Shown piece by piece: positions 7,258 to 17,421 of a stretch of DNA of 64,000 nucleotides. Both the position numbers and the translations under genes were made by a program. The stretch spans positions 1,426,001-1,490,000 of the forward strand of contig NZ_CP135084.1 of the NCBI RefSeq assembly GCF_032229285.1, read 5' to 3'. Below the pieces are notes generated by a model that saw only the letters and a program-made list of their open reading frames with translations, was not told the origin of the DNA and did not search any database. How positions within the stretch are numbered: position 1 is the stretch's first letter; each line of letters starts with the position of its first letter. The DNA comes from Rheinheimera sp. MMS21-TC3. GTDB lineage: Bacteria; Pseudomonadota; Gammaproteobacteria; Enterobacterales; Alteromonadaceae.

Positions 7258-10053
7258 TTAGCTAAGTTTTTTTAAACTGTCAAAAGCAATTTTTGTTTGT
7301 TGTAATAGCTGTTTTAATTCTGAGCTATTACTGGTTTTAATGTGTGCTAATGCAGGCTTAGGGTCTGTAGCTAAGAATATAACATCATATTCCGCTAATA
7401 ACAGTTGCTGTAAAAAAGCAATAAATTGCTCTAAAGATAACTGAGTTAAAGCTTGAAGTATATTTTCGGTTAAGCTGAAGGAGTAATCTTGTTGACCTAG
7501 CGCTAGCCAAAAGCGCTTAGCTCTTGCGCCTAAACTACCGTCAGTTTGGCTTAATTGAGTTTGTAAGCCTTGTTTCATTACAACAAAGTCACTGGCCGAT
7601 AAATTTTCAGTTTCCTTTAAGAATGAACGAAAAAAAGCGACAGTTGCTTGATATAGTTGATGGCAGTTTGCTGTGGGAGATTGCACATAAAAAACAATGC
7701 CAGGCAAAGTGTTTATTGGTGCATAACCAGTACCAACTAAGTAGCCTAGTTGCTGCTCAGTGCGTAACTGATGAAAGTACTCTGCTGATAACACATGGTT
7801 AGCTAACATAAATAATGCCATAGTGACGGCTGTTGTTTCTTGTGCGGGTAAGTAAATAACTAGCGCATGATCGTCATGTTCTGTTTCTATTTGTAGCCAA
7901 ACAGGACCTTGGCCCTGAATTTTATAGACAGGGTTTGCGACAGTTGGAGCAGCATTAGCAAACTTATGTTGCCAATGTTGAAGGTTAGCGGTTAATTTAC
8001 TTGCCTCTGTGGGGAGCCAATTACCAATCATTAAACTTTCTATATGTACTTTTTCAAACAACGACTTATGAAACTGCATAAACTCATTAAAACTTAAAGT
8101 ATCTAGTGCCTGAGCAAGCTCAATTATTTCTGGATTTGATGGCTGTAAAATAGCAGACAATTGGCCAAATAGCTTAGGTACAGGTTTGCTTTTACTACTA
8201 TTTTTCCAGTGCCTGATAAGCTGCCGTTTAATTTCTAAAAACCTAGGCGGGCTAAACTGCTGTTCTGGCATCTTCTCAAGTAAGTTTGTTAACAATAACA
8301 ACTGATTGGCAGCCAAACCGCTGGTATGAATGCTAATACCTTGCCGATGGACATGGACATTATAAACTAAGTCGATAGCAGTAGCAGGATAAAACTCTTG
8401 GTTTATATTATCTTGAAATAATTCCACCCATAATCGTATTGCAGCAAGATGGCTATTGCTTTTTTGGCTATTAGCTAGGCTTAACTGAACAAAAATATGG
8501 CCTTTAGGACTATTAAACTCAGTGTCTGCTTTATACCAAATGGATAAAAATTCTGTATCTAGCAGCTGTTTAGGTATTGCCATATGGGCACTTTTATCTA
8601 AGAGGCTAAGGTTGTCAGTTAGGTAAGGGTTAGGCTTAGGTAAATGTAGTTCAGCAAGCAGGGGGGCTTGATTGAGTTGTTGCAATAATTCAGTAGCTAT
8701 AGGCTCTGTGCTGTAAGGAGTATGATACCACTGAGCTTGTTTATCGACAGCTACCTTAGAAGCCACTAGCATTAAGCGCATATTAGTACTGCAAAAATAT
8801 TGTAAAATATGCTGATACAAAGATTCGTTTGGGGCCTCCATCCTGTAATCACCAAAAATAATATCGGTAACGGGATAATGTTGCATATTAATTGATAGAT
8901 GGCTGGCCGTTTCTAACTCATCGGCGGGCTCTTGATATAAATAGGCCCACTCTAAGAGAATTTGTTTTTCTTGGTATAAATCTATAGGTAAAGGCTTAGA
9001 TTTAAGCAAAGCCAGATAACTAAATAAGCTGCTAACTATAGCATCACGTTGGCTTAAGCCTTGATCGGTTAGTTCAAAAGCTATGGTAAAATCTTTATAA
9101 TTGCTGCCATCAATACCGCCACCGGCACTAAGTTGATTTACCCAAGCACGCTGTTTTAAGTAACTGAGTAAGGAGCCATCGGCTTCATCACCTATTAGAT
9201 GAGCTAAAAAGCTAATAATTTTATGTTTATACCAAGTCTGGATGTCGGGTAGGGCAAAGCTGACAACAAGTTTTTGGCTATCTTTATGTGGCCTAATATT
9301 TAATTGAATACCTTGTTGTTCAGGTAAATAAAGCGGTTCTGTTAGCATAGGCTTAACTGGTTGTTGATTAGCGATTGCCGTAAAATACTTTTCAACATAT
9401 CGGCGCTGCTCATCAAGAGGTAAGGGTGATACTAAAACTAAAGTCATGCGCTTAGCACTATATTGTTGCTGAAAAAAATGCACTACTGCTTGGTGCAGGC
9501 TCTCATTAGGCAAGTCTGCTAAGGTTGAGAGATTGCCAACAGAGAACTTTGCAAAAGGGTGGGCGGGGTTAACGGTTTCTTTGTGTACTTGATAAATACG
9601 TCGGCTATCATCTTTAAGCTTTAAGCTGAACTCGGCTTCAATAGCGTGCCGTTCTTTTTCAATATGTTCAGGGCTTAATAACGGCTGAGTAAACATATCC
9701 GAGAACCGAGCTATTGCTTGAGAAAAATAGTCATTATTTATATCAAAAAAAAAGCTGCTATGCTCAGTACCGGTCCAAGCGTTATGACTTCCACCATGAT
9801 GACTAATAAACTGCTGATACTCACCGGGCTTAGGGTGATTTTTTGAACCCAAAAACAACATATGCTCCAGAAAGTGGGCTAAACCTTGCCGCTCATTAGG
9901 ATCGTCAAAGTGACCAACATTTACCGTTAATGCTGCGGCACTTTTTTTTGCATCGGTTTGTTGAATTAACAACACGGCAAGCCCGTTTTCAAGTAGCAAA
10001 TGCTGATAACTACGCCGATCGTTTACACTTTGCAATAGTTGTTGATTTTTCAA
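7258..10053 (-). CDS. Insulinase-family (M16) zinc protease, pitrilysin-like
   Basis: Large M16A metallopeptidase of 931 residues, similar in length to E. coli protease III (962). The inverted zinc motif HFLEH is at residues 60-64, with the third ligand Glu predicted at 141 (AIEAEF) and the supporting Glu at 134. The usual four-module M16 architecture fits the length. The C-terminal half has the RTEQQLGYLVGTGY segment typical of the family. Unlike E. coli PtrA there is no signal peptide (the start is MKNQQLLQSVNDRR), so this copy is predicted to be cytoplasmic. It lies on the same strand as the GGDEF-EAL gene, with about 125 bases between them. Pitrilysin-type peptide degradation is a family inference; substrates cannot be read from sequence. 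Confidence 0.88.
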   Translation of the reverse strand: MKNQQLLQSVNDRRSYQHLLLENGLAVLLIQQTDAKKSAAALTVNVGHFDDPNERQGLAHFLEHMLFLGSKNHPKPGEYQQFISHHGGSHNAWTGTEHSSFFFDINNDYFSQAIARFSDMFTQPLLSPEHIEKERHAIEAEFSLKLKDDSRRIYQVHKETVNPAHPFAKFSVGNLSTLADLPNESLHQAVVHFFQQQYSAKRMTLVLVSPLPLDEQRRYVEKYFTAIANQQPVKPMLTEPLYLPEQQGIQLNIRPHKDSQKLVVSFALPDIQTWYKHKIISFLAHLIGDEADGSLLSYLKQRAWVNQLSAGGGIDGSNYKDFTIAFELTDQGLSQRDAIVSSLFSYLALLKSKPLPIDLYQEKQILLEWAYLYQEPADELETASHLSINMQHYPVTDIIFGDYRMEAPNESLYQHILQYFCSTNMRLMLVASKVAVDKQAQWYHTPYSTEPIATELLQQLNQAPLLAELHLPKPNPYLTDNLSLLDKSAHMAIPKQLLDTEFLSIWYKADTEFNSPKGHIFVQLSLANSQKSNSHLAAIRLWVELFQDNINQEFYPATAIDLVYNVHVHRQGISIHTSGLAANQLLLLTNLLEKMPEQQFSPPRFLEIKRQLIRHWKNSSKSKPVPKLFGQLSAILQPSNPEIIELAQALDTLSFNEFMQFHKSLFEKVHIESLMIGNWLPTEASKLTANLQHWQHKFANAAPTVANPVYKIQGQGPVWLQIETEHDDHALVIYLPAQETTAVTMALFMLANHVLSAEYFHQLRTEQQLGYLVGTGYAPINTLPGIVFYVQSPTANCHQLYQATVAFFRSFLKETENLSASDFVVMKQGLQTQLSQTDGSLGARAKRFWLALGQQDYSFSLTENILQALTQLSLEQFIAFLQQLLLAEYDVIFLATDPKPALAHIKTSNSSELKQLLQQTKIAFDSLKKLS

Positions 10054-10284
10054 ACTTGATCCCTTTGTCTCAACATTGATGTTTGAGCTTGATACTTTGG
10101 TAGTAAGATGTTGTCATAGCCATTAGTAATAAAACTTTTAGTTTATATGCATTATTAACAGTTACACTTGGTGCGAGTTTTCTTTATGATAGCGCACAAT
10201 TTAAACTCAGTAATGTGCCGCTGGCATTTTGTTAACTGCTAATATCTCAAAACAGGGTTTATTAAGTAGTATGGTGTTTTTTTA

Positions 10285-10770
10285 ATGGTAAATCTTGTAA
10301 TTATGCGACATGGCGAAGCTGCGCCTATAGCGTCTGCTGACAAATTAAGACCCTTAACAACTAAAGGGATAGATGATGTAAAGCAGATGGCAACTTGGTT
10401 GTATAAGCAATATGGTAGCTTTGATTATATTTGGGCTAGTCCGTATTTGCGTACTAAGCAAACAGCAGAGTTAATGTTAGCTAAGCAACCTAATTATAGC
10501 CAGTTAAATTTAATCTCAGATTTAGTGCCTGAAGCTGATGTAGCTATGCTGCAGTCTTACTTGGATGCTTTTTTAGCGACTAAACCAGACGCTAAAGTAT
10601 TACTTGTGTCTCATATGCCATTAGTGAGTTTTTTAGTTGCTCAATTTACTGACTATAGCCAAACGCCGGTTTTTAGCCCAGCACAGCTAGCCTGTATCGA
10701 TTATAAACCACAGCAGCGAGGTCAGTTAGTTAAGTTATTTAATACTGCAGATTTAGCGCTATTAAGTTAA
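10285..10770 (+). CDS. sixA: Phosphohistidine phosphatase SixA
   Basis: Histidine phosphatase of 161 residues. The RHG catalytic motif is at residues 8-10 (MVNLVIMRHGEAAP), with the second-half segments WASPYLRTKQTAE and LLVSHMPLVS that supply the other active-site Arg and His. E. coli SixA dephosphorylates the HPt domain of ArcB and the nitrogen phosphotransferase protein NPr. In E. coli sixA lies between fadJ and smrB; here smrB is still its tail-to-tail neighbour (stop codons overlap by 4 bases), while fadJ is about 7 kb away. Cytoplasmic, with no signal peptide. Confidence 0.9.
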   Translation: MVNLVIMRHGEAAPIASADKLRPLTTKGIDDVKQMATWLYKQYGSFDYIWASPYLRTKQTAELMLAKQPNYSQLNLISDLVPEADVAMLQSYLDAFLATKPDAKVLLVSHMPLVSFLVAQFTDYSQTPVFSPAQLACIDYKPQQRGQLVKLFNTADLALLS

Positions 10771-11318
10771 GCTTTTACTTTAAGTAATATTAATAAAGCA
10801 CCGTGCTTGCCCCAACTTTTAGGTGCAGTGTGAAAAGCTCGTACATTAGGGTGTTGAATTAGCCAGTTTGGCACTTTACGGGCTAAAATACCTAAGCCTT
10901 TGCCGTGAATAACACAAGCACAATTAAGATGCTTTTGCTCACAATAAGCCAGTAAGCCAGCAAGTTCATTTTTAGCTTCTGCTGAAGTTAAACCATGTAA
11001 ATCTAAAATGACTTGAGGTTGAAACTCACCACGTTTTAAGCGGCCACTTAAATATACATCATCGCCAGCTTGGACATAGCTTTGACTGCCATTATGATGG
11101 ACATAACCTTCATATTGATCAGAAAAGTAAAATAAATCGGTTAAAACGGCTTTAGCAGAGACGTCCGCACGTCTTTTTTGCTTGCTCACAGTAGCAACAG
11201 GCGGTATCTTATCTTGTATAATAGGCCTAGCGCCTGCTATGGACTGGCGAAATAGTTGACTATCTTCGGCAGTAACGTCCTGCGATGCTGAGGTTAATTT
11301 AGTTTTTTTATTCTGCAT
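10767..11318 (-). CDS. smrB: Ribosome rescue endonuclease SmrB
   Basis: Smr-domain protein of 183 residues. The C-terminal Smr domain (about residues 100-180) has the LDLHGLT motif, the VIHGKGLGILARKVPNWL core and the SWGKHGALLILLK end. In E. coli SmrB recognises collided ribosomes and cleaves the mRNA between them so that trans-translation can free them. The N-terminal part is charged, as in the family, where it helps ribosome binding. It is divergent from prmB, as in E. coli, and convergent with sixA. Confidence 0.92.
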   Translation of the reverse strand: MQNKKTKLTSASQDVTAEDSQLFRQSIAGARPIIQDKIPPVATVSKQKRRADVSAKAVLTDLFYFSDQYEGYVHHNGSQSYVQAGDDVYLSGRLKRGEFQPQVILDLHGLTSAEAKNELAGLLAYCEQKHLNCACVIHGKGLGILARKVPNWLIQHPNVRAFHTAPKSWGKHGALLILLKVKA

Positions 11319-11370
11319 CGTGCAAGTCTACTTAATATGAATGATTTTTACAAAAGAGCTTATCTAAACC

Positions 11371-12321
11371 ATGGCTGAATCTAGCGAATTATTTTTAAGC
11401 GCTGAGTGTATAGCAGATGCTATCGCTGAGCTAGAAACTGTGCACGATTGGTTACGCTTTGCCGTTAGCCAATTAAATCATGCTGATGTTTATTTAGGCC
11501 ACGGCACAGATAATCCATGGGATGAAGCAGCAGCTCTATTAAGCTTTGTGTTGCATTTACCCCCTTTAACTAATGATAAACTATTAACCGTTCGTTTAAT
11601 TAAACAAGAGCGAGCAGCTTTTGTTGATTTATTGCAGCAGCGTATAAGTCAGCGTTTACCAGCAGCTTACTTAACTAATCAAGCTTACTTTGCTGGTTTA
11701 GCTTTTTATGTTGATGAACGAGTGTTAATTCCTCGCTCACCTATAGCTGAACTAATAGCTGATAAGTTTTCTGGCCAATTGCAGGGCAAAGCTGTGCACA
11801 ATATCTTAGATTTGTGTACTGGATCGGGCTGTATTGCTATAGCTTGTGCTTATGCTTTTCCAGAAGCAGAAGTTGATGCCGTAGACATTAGCCCTGATGC
11901 TCTAGAAATTGCTCAGTTTAATATTGAGCAGCATAATTTGGAGCATAGAGTCTATCCTATTTTATCTGATGGCTATGATGCTTTAGTTGGTACCAAATAT
12001 GATTTAATAGTGACCAATCCACCTTATGTTGATGCAGAAGACATGGCCGATTTACCTGCGGAATATCAGCATGAGCCTGAACTAGGTTTAGCTTCTGGAG
12101 AAGATGGTTTAGCTTTAACTAGGCGTATTTTAGCTCAAGCTGTTGCCTACCTAAATGACGGTGGTGTTTTAGTTTGTGAAGTGGGCAATAGCATGGTGCA
12201 ATTACAACAACAACTGCCAGAAGTACAATTTGACTGGTTAGAGTTTAAACATGGTGGTATTGGTGTCTTTGCTATTACCAAAGCGGAACTACAGCGCTGT
12301 TTGCATTATTTTGAACAGTAA
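11371..12321 (+). CDS. prmB: 50S ribosomal protein L3 glutamine methyltransferase PrmB
   Basis: SAM-dependent N5-glutamine methyltransferase that modifies a Gln in ribosomal protein L3. It has the N-terminal helical domain typical of PrmB/PrmC, the SAM-binding motif [12 protein letters not shown], the acidic [11 protein letters not shown] strand end, and the catalytic NPPY at residues 216-219. The length of 316 residues and the neighbours smrB (divergent) and aroC (downstream, 42 bases) match the enterobacterial prmB context, which separates it from prmC (normally beside prfA). Confidence 0.95.
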   Translation: MAESSELFLSAECIADAIAELETVHDWLRFAVSQLNHADVYLGHGTDNPWDEAAALLSFVLHLPPLTNDKLLTVRLIKQERAAFVDLLQQRISQRLPAAYLTNQAYFAGLAFYVDERVLIPRSPIAELIADKFSGQLQGKAVHNILDLCTGSGCIAIACAYAFPEAEVDAVDISPDALEIAQFNIEQHNLEHRVYPILSDGYDALVGTKYDLIVTNPPYVDAEDMADLPAEYQHEPELGLASGEDGLALTRRILAQAVAYLNDGGVLVCEVGNSMVQLQQQLPEVQFDWLEFKHGGIGVFAITKAELQRCLHYFEQ

Positions 12322-12363
12322 GCAATTTAAACGAAATGTCAGTTAATCAGTTAAGGAGTAACA

Positions 12364-13458
12364 ATGGCCGGCAATAGTATAGGGCAATTATTTAAAGTCA
12401 CTACTTTTGGTGAAAGCCACGGCCCTGCTATAGGTGGCATTGTTGATGGTTGCCCACCGGGTATGACCTTAACGGCTGAAGACTTACAACTAGATTTAGA
12501 TCGGCGTAAACCTGGCACCTCGCGCTATACAACTGCTAGGCGTGAAGCCGATACTGTAAAAATATTATCGGGTGTGTTTGAGGATACTACAACAGGCACC
12601 AGTATAGGCTTGTTGATTGAAAATACAGATCAACGTTCACAAGATTACTCAAACATAAAAGATGTGTTTCGCCCAGGCCATGCTGATTATACCTATTGGC
12701 ATAAGTATGGCATTCGTGATTATAGAGGCGGTGGTCGAGCATCTGCTCGTGAAACTGCTGTTAGAGTAGCAGCTGGCGCTATTGCTAAAAAGTATCTATT
12801 TGAGCAATGTGGTGTGCAAATACGGGGCTATTTAGCCCAACTTGGCCCAGTTAAAATGGAAAAGCTAGATTGGGATGAAGTGAATAATAACGCTTTTTTT
12901 GCCCCTGATGTGGATAAAGTTGCCGAGTTAGATCAATACATGCGTGACTTAAAGAAAGCCGGCGACTCAGTTGGAGCGCGAATTAATGTTGTGGCTTCTA
13001 ATGTGCCTGTAGGCTGGGGCGAGCCAGTATTTGATCGGCTAGATGCTGATATTGCTCATGCCATTATGAGTATTAACGCCGTTAAAGCCGTTGAAATAGG
13101 AGATGGTTTTGCTGTTGTAGAGCAACGAGGCTCTACTCATCGTGATGAATTAAGTCAGCAAGGCTTTAGTGCTAATCATGCTGGTGGCGTATTAGGTGGT
13201 ATTTCTTCGGGGCAAGATATTACCGTGAGTATGGCACTTAAACCTACTTCAAGTATCAGTATTCCAGGTAATAGTATTAATAGTCAGGGTGATGAAATTG
13301 AAATGTTGACTAAAGGTCGACATGATCCTTGTGTTGGTATAAGAGCGGTACCTATAGCTGAAGCTATGCTAGCAATAGTACTAATGGATCATTACCTTCG
13401 TCATAGAGCGCAAAATGCTCATGTTCAAGTGGCAACGCCAGATATAGCTCGTAAATAA
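12364..13458 (+). CDS. aroC: Chorismate synthase AroC
   Basis: Last step of the shikimate pathway: converts 5-enolpyruvylshikimate-3-phosphate to chorismate using reduced FMN. All three family signatures are present: [18 protein letters not shown] near residue 16, [12 protein letters not shown] near 120-130, and the C-terminal [17 protein letters not shown]. The 364 residues are standard. A good ribosome site (AAGGAG) lies just before ATG 12364. It follows prmB in the same orientation and is probably co-transcribed. Confidence 0.98.
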   Translation: MAGNSIGQLFKVTTFGESHGPAIGGIVDGCPPGMTLTAEDLQLDLDRRKPGTSRYTTARREADTVKILSGVFEDTTTGTSIGLLIENTDQRSQDYSNIKDVFRPGHADYTYWHKYGIRDYRGGGRASARETAVRVAAGAIAKKYLFEQCGVQIRGYLAQLGPVKMEKLDWDEVNNNAFFAPDVDKVAELDQYMRDLKKAGDSVGARINVVASNVPVGWGEPVFDRLDADIAHAIMSINAVKAVEIGDGFAVVEQRGSTHRDELSQQGFSANHAGGVLGGISSGQDITVSMALKPTSSISIPGNSINSQGDEIEMLTKGRHDPCVGIRAVPIAEAMLAIVLMDHYLRHRAQNAHVQVATPDIARK

Positions 13459-13568
13459 TGTCAATAAGTTAACTTATATTATTGGCAAGCCAAGCGTACA
13501 ACTCCTAGCTAGTTGTTAGACAAAAGCTATAATTAATAAGCTTCTTTAAAAGTAACTTTAGGTAATTC

Positions 13569-14738
13569 ATGTCTGCTGTTTCAGCTCGGTCAGCGCTAAT
13601 GCTGGCCTATTTCACCTACTTTGGTGTGCTCGGTGTTTTTGTTCCATATTTTGGCTTGTTTTTAGACGGTCGAGGCCTAGACTCTGCTGAAATTGGCTTA
13701 TTACTGGCTATTGTAATGGGCAGCAGAATTATTGGTCCTAATATCTGGGCAGCGCTTGCAGAACGCACCGGTAAGCCCTTGGTAATTATGCGCACTGGGG
13801 CTTTTTTAGCCATTTTGGGTTGGTGTGGCAGTTTTGCCAATATAGGATTTTGGCCACTATTGATTGGCTTTACATTATTTAGCTTTTTTTGGACGGCAAT
13901 TTTACCGCAGTTAGAGGTATCAGCTTTTCATTTTTTAAATGATGACACTCAAGCCTATAGTCGAGTGCGCAGTTTTGGCAGTGTCGGTTATATAGTGTTA
14001 GTGCTATTTGGTGGCTGGTTATTTGAATTGTTTGGTAGTGAGTTCTTACCGGTTTCAGCTTTAATGTTTTTAATGCTGTTATTGGCTAGTTTATTTTTGT
14101 TACCAGCAGTTAGTTTAAATTTGCATACTAAAACGGTTAGTGAACGTTTTTCAGATGTCTTAAAAAACAAATTATTACTGCGCTTTATGTGCGCTGCTTT
14201 ATTAATCCAAATGAGCTTTGCCCCTTTTTATGGCTTTTTTACCTTATATAGTCGTGATCTTGGTTATAGTGGTACTGAAACAGGTTTATTTATCGGTGTG
14301 GCGGTAGTTGCTGAAATAGTTGCTTTTTACTTTGCTGGCAAAATAATGCGTAATCGAAGTTATAAGCTGTTATTGAGTATTTGTTATAGTTTAACGATTT
14401 TACGTTGGACCTTAGTGGCGACGGTGGCAGATAACGCTTGGTTATTAGCCTTTAGTATGATGTTACATGCAGGAAGCTTTGCTATAGCGCACTCTTGTGC
14501 CATGCAGTTTATTCAGCAGTTTTTTCCTAAACAGTTGCGTAGCAAAGGCCAAGCATTTTATGCCGGTGTTATTTACGGTGGGGGTGGTGCAATTGGCGCT
14601 TATATTTCAGGTATATTATGGCAAGATGGCGCAGGGGCAAGTAATACCTTTCTTGCCGCCGCAGCTTTAGCTTTTTTTGCTACTCTAATTGCCATTAGCT
14701 TACCTAAGGTGATACCTAGCGCAACAACCATTTCATAA
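13569..14738 (+). CDS. MFS transporter, HcaT/phenylpropionate-permease-like group
   Basis: Integral inner-membrane protein of 389 residues with about 12 hydrophobic segments and the two-half layout of the major facilitator superfamily. Features of the MFS_1-like (HcaT) group: the N-terminal YFTYFGVLGVFVPYFGLFLD helix, the SAEIGLLLAI start of helix 2, and RVRSFGSVGYI between helices 4 and 5. The substrate is unknown; HcaT is thought to carry phenylpropionate, and related proteins carry nucleosides or sugars. It converges on an aldehyde dehydrogenase whose 3' end it overlaps by 23 bases. A role with that enzyme in aromatic aldehyde use is possible but only inferred from position. Confidence 0.82.
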   Translation: MSAVSARSALMLAYFTYFGVLGVFVPYFGLFLDGRGLDSAEIGLLLAIVMGSRIIGPNIWAALAERTGKPLVIMRTGAFLAILGWCGSFANIGFWPLLIGFTLFSFFWTAILPQLEVSAFHFLNDDTQAYSRVRSFGSVGYIVLVLFGGWLFELFGSEFLPVSALMFLMLLLASLFLLPAVSLNLHTKTVSERFSDVLKNKLLLRFMCAALLIQMSFAPFYGFFTLYSRDLGYSGTETGLFIGVAVVAEIVAFYFAGKIMRNRSYKLLLSICYSLTILRWTLVATVADNAWLLAFSMMLHAGSFAIAHSCAMQFIQQFFPKQLRSKGQAFYAGVIYGGGGAIGAYISGILWQDGAGASNTFLAAAALAFFATLIAISLPKVIPSATTIS

Positions 14739-16104
14739 TAAGCCGAAATACAGCGCGGTTAAAGGGCGGGTAGACAAAAGTACCGCTGCTAAAACGACCT
14801 TTTTTATGAATAGCTTTTTGATGAGAAAAAGTTAAAAAGCCAGCCTCGCCATGATAAGCGCCCATACCGGATGGTCCTATGCCACCAAAGGGCAAGTCAT
14901 CTTGGCCAACATGCATTAAACTATCGTTAATACAGACACCACCAGCATGAGTTTGCTGTAGAACTTGTTGTTGCAAGGTGCTAGATGGACTAAATAAATA
15001 TAAGGCAAGCGGTCTTGGTTGTTGGTTAACAAAGCTAATTGCTTGCTCTATATTGTCGTATAACATGATAGGTAAGATAGGGCCAAAAATCTCTTGCTGC
15101 CAAAGTGCTGTTTCTAAAGGTGCATTGATTACCAACTGTGGTGCCAACTTACGCTGTGTTGCTTGTTGCCAGTGCTGATCGTCTAAGGCAATAATTTCAG
15201 CTTGGGCTTGTTCGGCTTCGGCTAAATAAGTTTGTAACCGTGAATACTGCTGCTCATTAATAATGGCCGAATAATCTTCGCTTTGCACCCCTTTAGGATA
15301 AAACTGTACAAAGCAGCGTTTTGCTTGCTGGATAAAGTCGTTTAATTGCTCACGGGGTAATAATAAATAGTCTGGTGCTACACAGGTTTGGCCGGCATTA
15401 GCAGTTTTACCAAATAATAGGCGAGGTACAGCTAACGCTAGTTCGGCATCTGTAGTAATAATAGCTGGAGATTTACCACCTAATTCTAAGGTTACCGGCG
15501 TTAGGTTTGCTGCGGCAGCTTGCATAACTTTACGGCCAATATTGCCAGAGCCGGTAAATAGCAAGTGATCAAAAGCTAAGCTAGAAAATTCAGCAGCAAC
15601 TTCGGCATCGCCTTCAATAACAACCACTTGATCTGGTAAATACTCGCTAAGCATAGCTGTAATAACACTGTTAGTAGCTGGAGTATATTCCGACAGCTTT
15701 AGCATCACTTTATTTCCAGCTGCTAAGGCTGCCATTAAGGGACCTGTGGTTAAAAAAACAGGATAATTCCATGGCACTATGATGCCAACTACACCTAAGG
15801 GTTGCGGCATTAGCTTATTACTGGCAGGTTTATAGCTATAATGCACCTTATGGTTTTTAACTTGCATCCAGCGTTTAATGTTTTTTATTTGATAAGCAAT
15901 ACCACTTAAGGTCGGCATAATCTCAAGCAGCCTGGTTTCATCCATGCTGCGATGACCAAAATCAATGCTAAGGGCATGGCATAGTTTATCATCATAGTGT
16001 CGTATAGCTTGCTCTAAGGCTTGTAACCATTGCACGCGTTGTGCAACATCGGGATAGGGACTCTGGCTAAATTGTTGTTTTAGTTTATTAAGTTGTTGTT
16101 TCAT
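14716..16104 (-). CDS. Coniferyl-aldehyde-dehydrogenase-type aldehyde dehydrogenase
   Basis: NAD(P)-dependent aldehyde dehydrogenase of the class-3 group that includes CalB. The cofactor-binding segment IIVPWNYPV, LELGGKSPAII with the general-base Glu, and NAGQTCVAPDY with the catalytic Cys are all present. The C-terminal end contains DLPFGGIGPSGMGAYHG. ATG 16104 (about 462 residues) is preferred to the upstream TTG at 16146, because GGGA precedes it at a workable distance and its first residues fit the family. It overlaps the MFS gene tail to tail. The physiological aldehyde is uncertain: coniferyl or medium-chain aliphatic aldehydes are both used by relatives. Confidence 0.88.
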   Translation of the reverse strand: MKQQLNKLKQQFSQSPYPDVAQRVQWLQALEQAIRHYDDKLCHALSIDFGHRSMDETRLLEIMPTLSGIAYQIKNIKRWMQVKNHKVHYSYKPASNKLMPQPLGVVGIIVPWNYPVFLTTGPLMAALAAGNKVMLKLSEYTPATNSVITAMLSEYLPDQVVVIEGDAEVAAEFSSLAFDHLLFTGSGNIGRKVMQAAAANLTPVTLELGGKSPAIITTDAELALAVPRLLFGKTANAGQTCVAPDYLLLPREQLNDFIQQAKRCFVQFYPKGVQSEDYSAIINEQQYSRLQTYLAEAEQAQAEIIALDDQHWQQATQRKLAPQLVINAPLETALWQQEIFGPILPIMLYDNIEQAISFVNQQPRPLALYLFSPSSTLQQQVLQQTHAGGVCINDSLMHVGQDDLPFGGIGPSGMGAYHGEAGFLTFSHQKAIHKKGRFSSGTFVYPPFNRAVFRLIMKWLLR

Positions 16105-16289
16105 TATCTTAGTATCCCATTGCTGTTTAATCCTGTTAGCCGACAAAATTACTCTAAAGTAGTCCGATCAGTTATACAAGCAGTGCTGTTAATAAAGATT
16201 AACTCAGGCATAGCTGGGAAATTTAGTGTTATGCCTATACAATAACGGCCATTTTTAAGGTCAGTTTTATCTGAATGTTGAGGAAAGAT

Positions 16290-17420
16290 ATGGCTATAAA
16301 ATTTCGTTTAGGCTTAATTATTAATCCTTTAGCTGGCTTAGGGGGCAGTGTGGGCTTAAAAGGCTCTGATGGCCAAGCTGAACAAGCTTTAGCCTTAGGT
16401 GCTGTACCACAAGCAATGAATAGAGCCGAAACCACTCTAACTGAACTACTGGCATTAAAATCACAATTTGAAGTTTATACCGTAGCGGGTGATATGGGTG
16501 AAAATGTCTGTAAACAGTTGGGTTTATCCTATCAGATTATTTATAAACCCAAGGCCAGTCCTAGTACAGCACAAGATACCGAGCTAGCTGCCCAAGCTTT
16601 AGTTGATGCTAAAGTAGATCTTATTTTATTTGCCGGTGGTGATGGTACAGCTAGAAATATTTGTCATGTTGTCGCAGAAAAAACAACAGTATTAGGTATT
16701 CCTGCCGGAGTAAAAATTCATTCTGGCGTTTATGCCATATCACCCACAGCAGCAGGTAAATTAGTCGCTAAACTGGTCGCTGGTGAACTAGTCTCGTTAG
16801 ACAGTGCAGATGTCATGGACATTGATGAGGAAGCTTTTCGCCAAGGAATAGTTAAAGCAAGGCGTTTTGGTGAGATGCGTATACCCGCGCAATTACGTTA
16901 TGTGCAAAGTGTAAAAGCAGGCGGCCAAGAATCAGATGAATTAGTCTTAGCAGATTTAGCGGCTTATGTTAGCGAGCAAATGGAAGATAACGTGCGCTAT
17001 GTTATGGGCTCAGGGTCAACAGTGGCTGCTATTATGCAAGAGTTAGGTTTAGATAACACTTTGCTAGGCGTAGATGTAGTCGAAAATGGTCAATTAATAG
17101 CTCAAGATGTGACAGCAGATCAGTTGTTTAGTTTAATTGATGGTTATCCTAGTCAATTAATTATTACTTTAATCGGTGGTCAAGGCCATGTTTTTGGCCG
17201 AGGCAATCAGCAGTTATCACCTAAAGTAATACGTTGTTTAGGTCGTAGCAATATCCAAGTCATAGCCACTAAAGAAAAACTAGAGCAGTTACAAGGTCGG
17301 CCATTATTAGCTGATACGGGAGATACTGCTTTAGATCATGAATTAGCAGGTTTAATTAATATACTCACCGGCTATAACGACTATGTTATGTATCGATTAG
17401 GCTGGGAGGAAGAGGAGTAG
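16290..17420 (+). CDS. ATP-NAD kinase-family protein
   Basis: Protein of 376 residues with the NAD kinase/diacylglycerol kinase fold. It begins with the LGLIINPLAGLGG phosphate-binding-like strand, carries the GGDGT motif at residues 116-120, and has the LGIPAGVKIHSGVYAI segment characteristic of the AcoX-like subfamily. ATG 16290 is chosen because GAGGAA lies 4 bases upstream; ATG 16275 has no ribosome site. The stop is one base before the yfcL start, indicating an operon. Its substrate is not established: canonical NAD kinase (NadK) is about 290 residues and would be a separate gene, so this may phosphorylate another nucleotide or small molecule. Confidence 0.85.
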   Translation: MAIKFRLGLIINPLAGLGGSVGLKGSDGQAEQALALGAVPQAMNRAETTLTELLALKSQFEVYTVAGDMGENVCKQLGLSYQIIYKPKASPSTAQDTELAAQALVDAKVDLILFAGGDGTARNICHVVAEKTTVLGIPAGVKIHSGVYAISPTAAGKLVAKLVAGELVSLDSADVMDIDEEAFRQGIVKARRFGEMRIPAQLRYVQSVKAGGQESDELVLADLAAYVSEQMEDNVRYVMGSGSTVAAIMQELGLDNTLLGVDVVENGQLIAQDVTADQLFSLIDGYPSQLIITLIGGQGHVFGRGNQQLSPKVIRCLGRSNIQVIATKEKLEQLQGRPLLADTGDTALDHELAGLINILTGYNDYVMYRLGWEEEE

Positions 17421-17421
17421 C

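Noticed and set aside
7524..7802. Open frame of about 92 codons opposite the pitrilysin gene
   Set aside because: It lies fully inside a well-supported gene on the other strand and has no ribosome site or family match.
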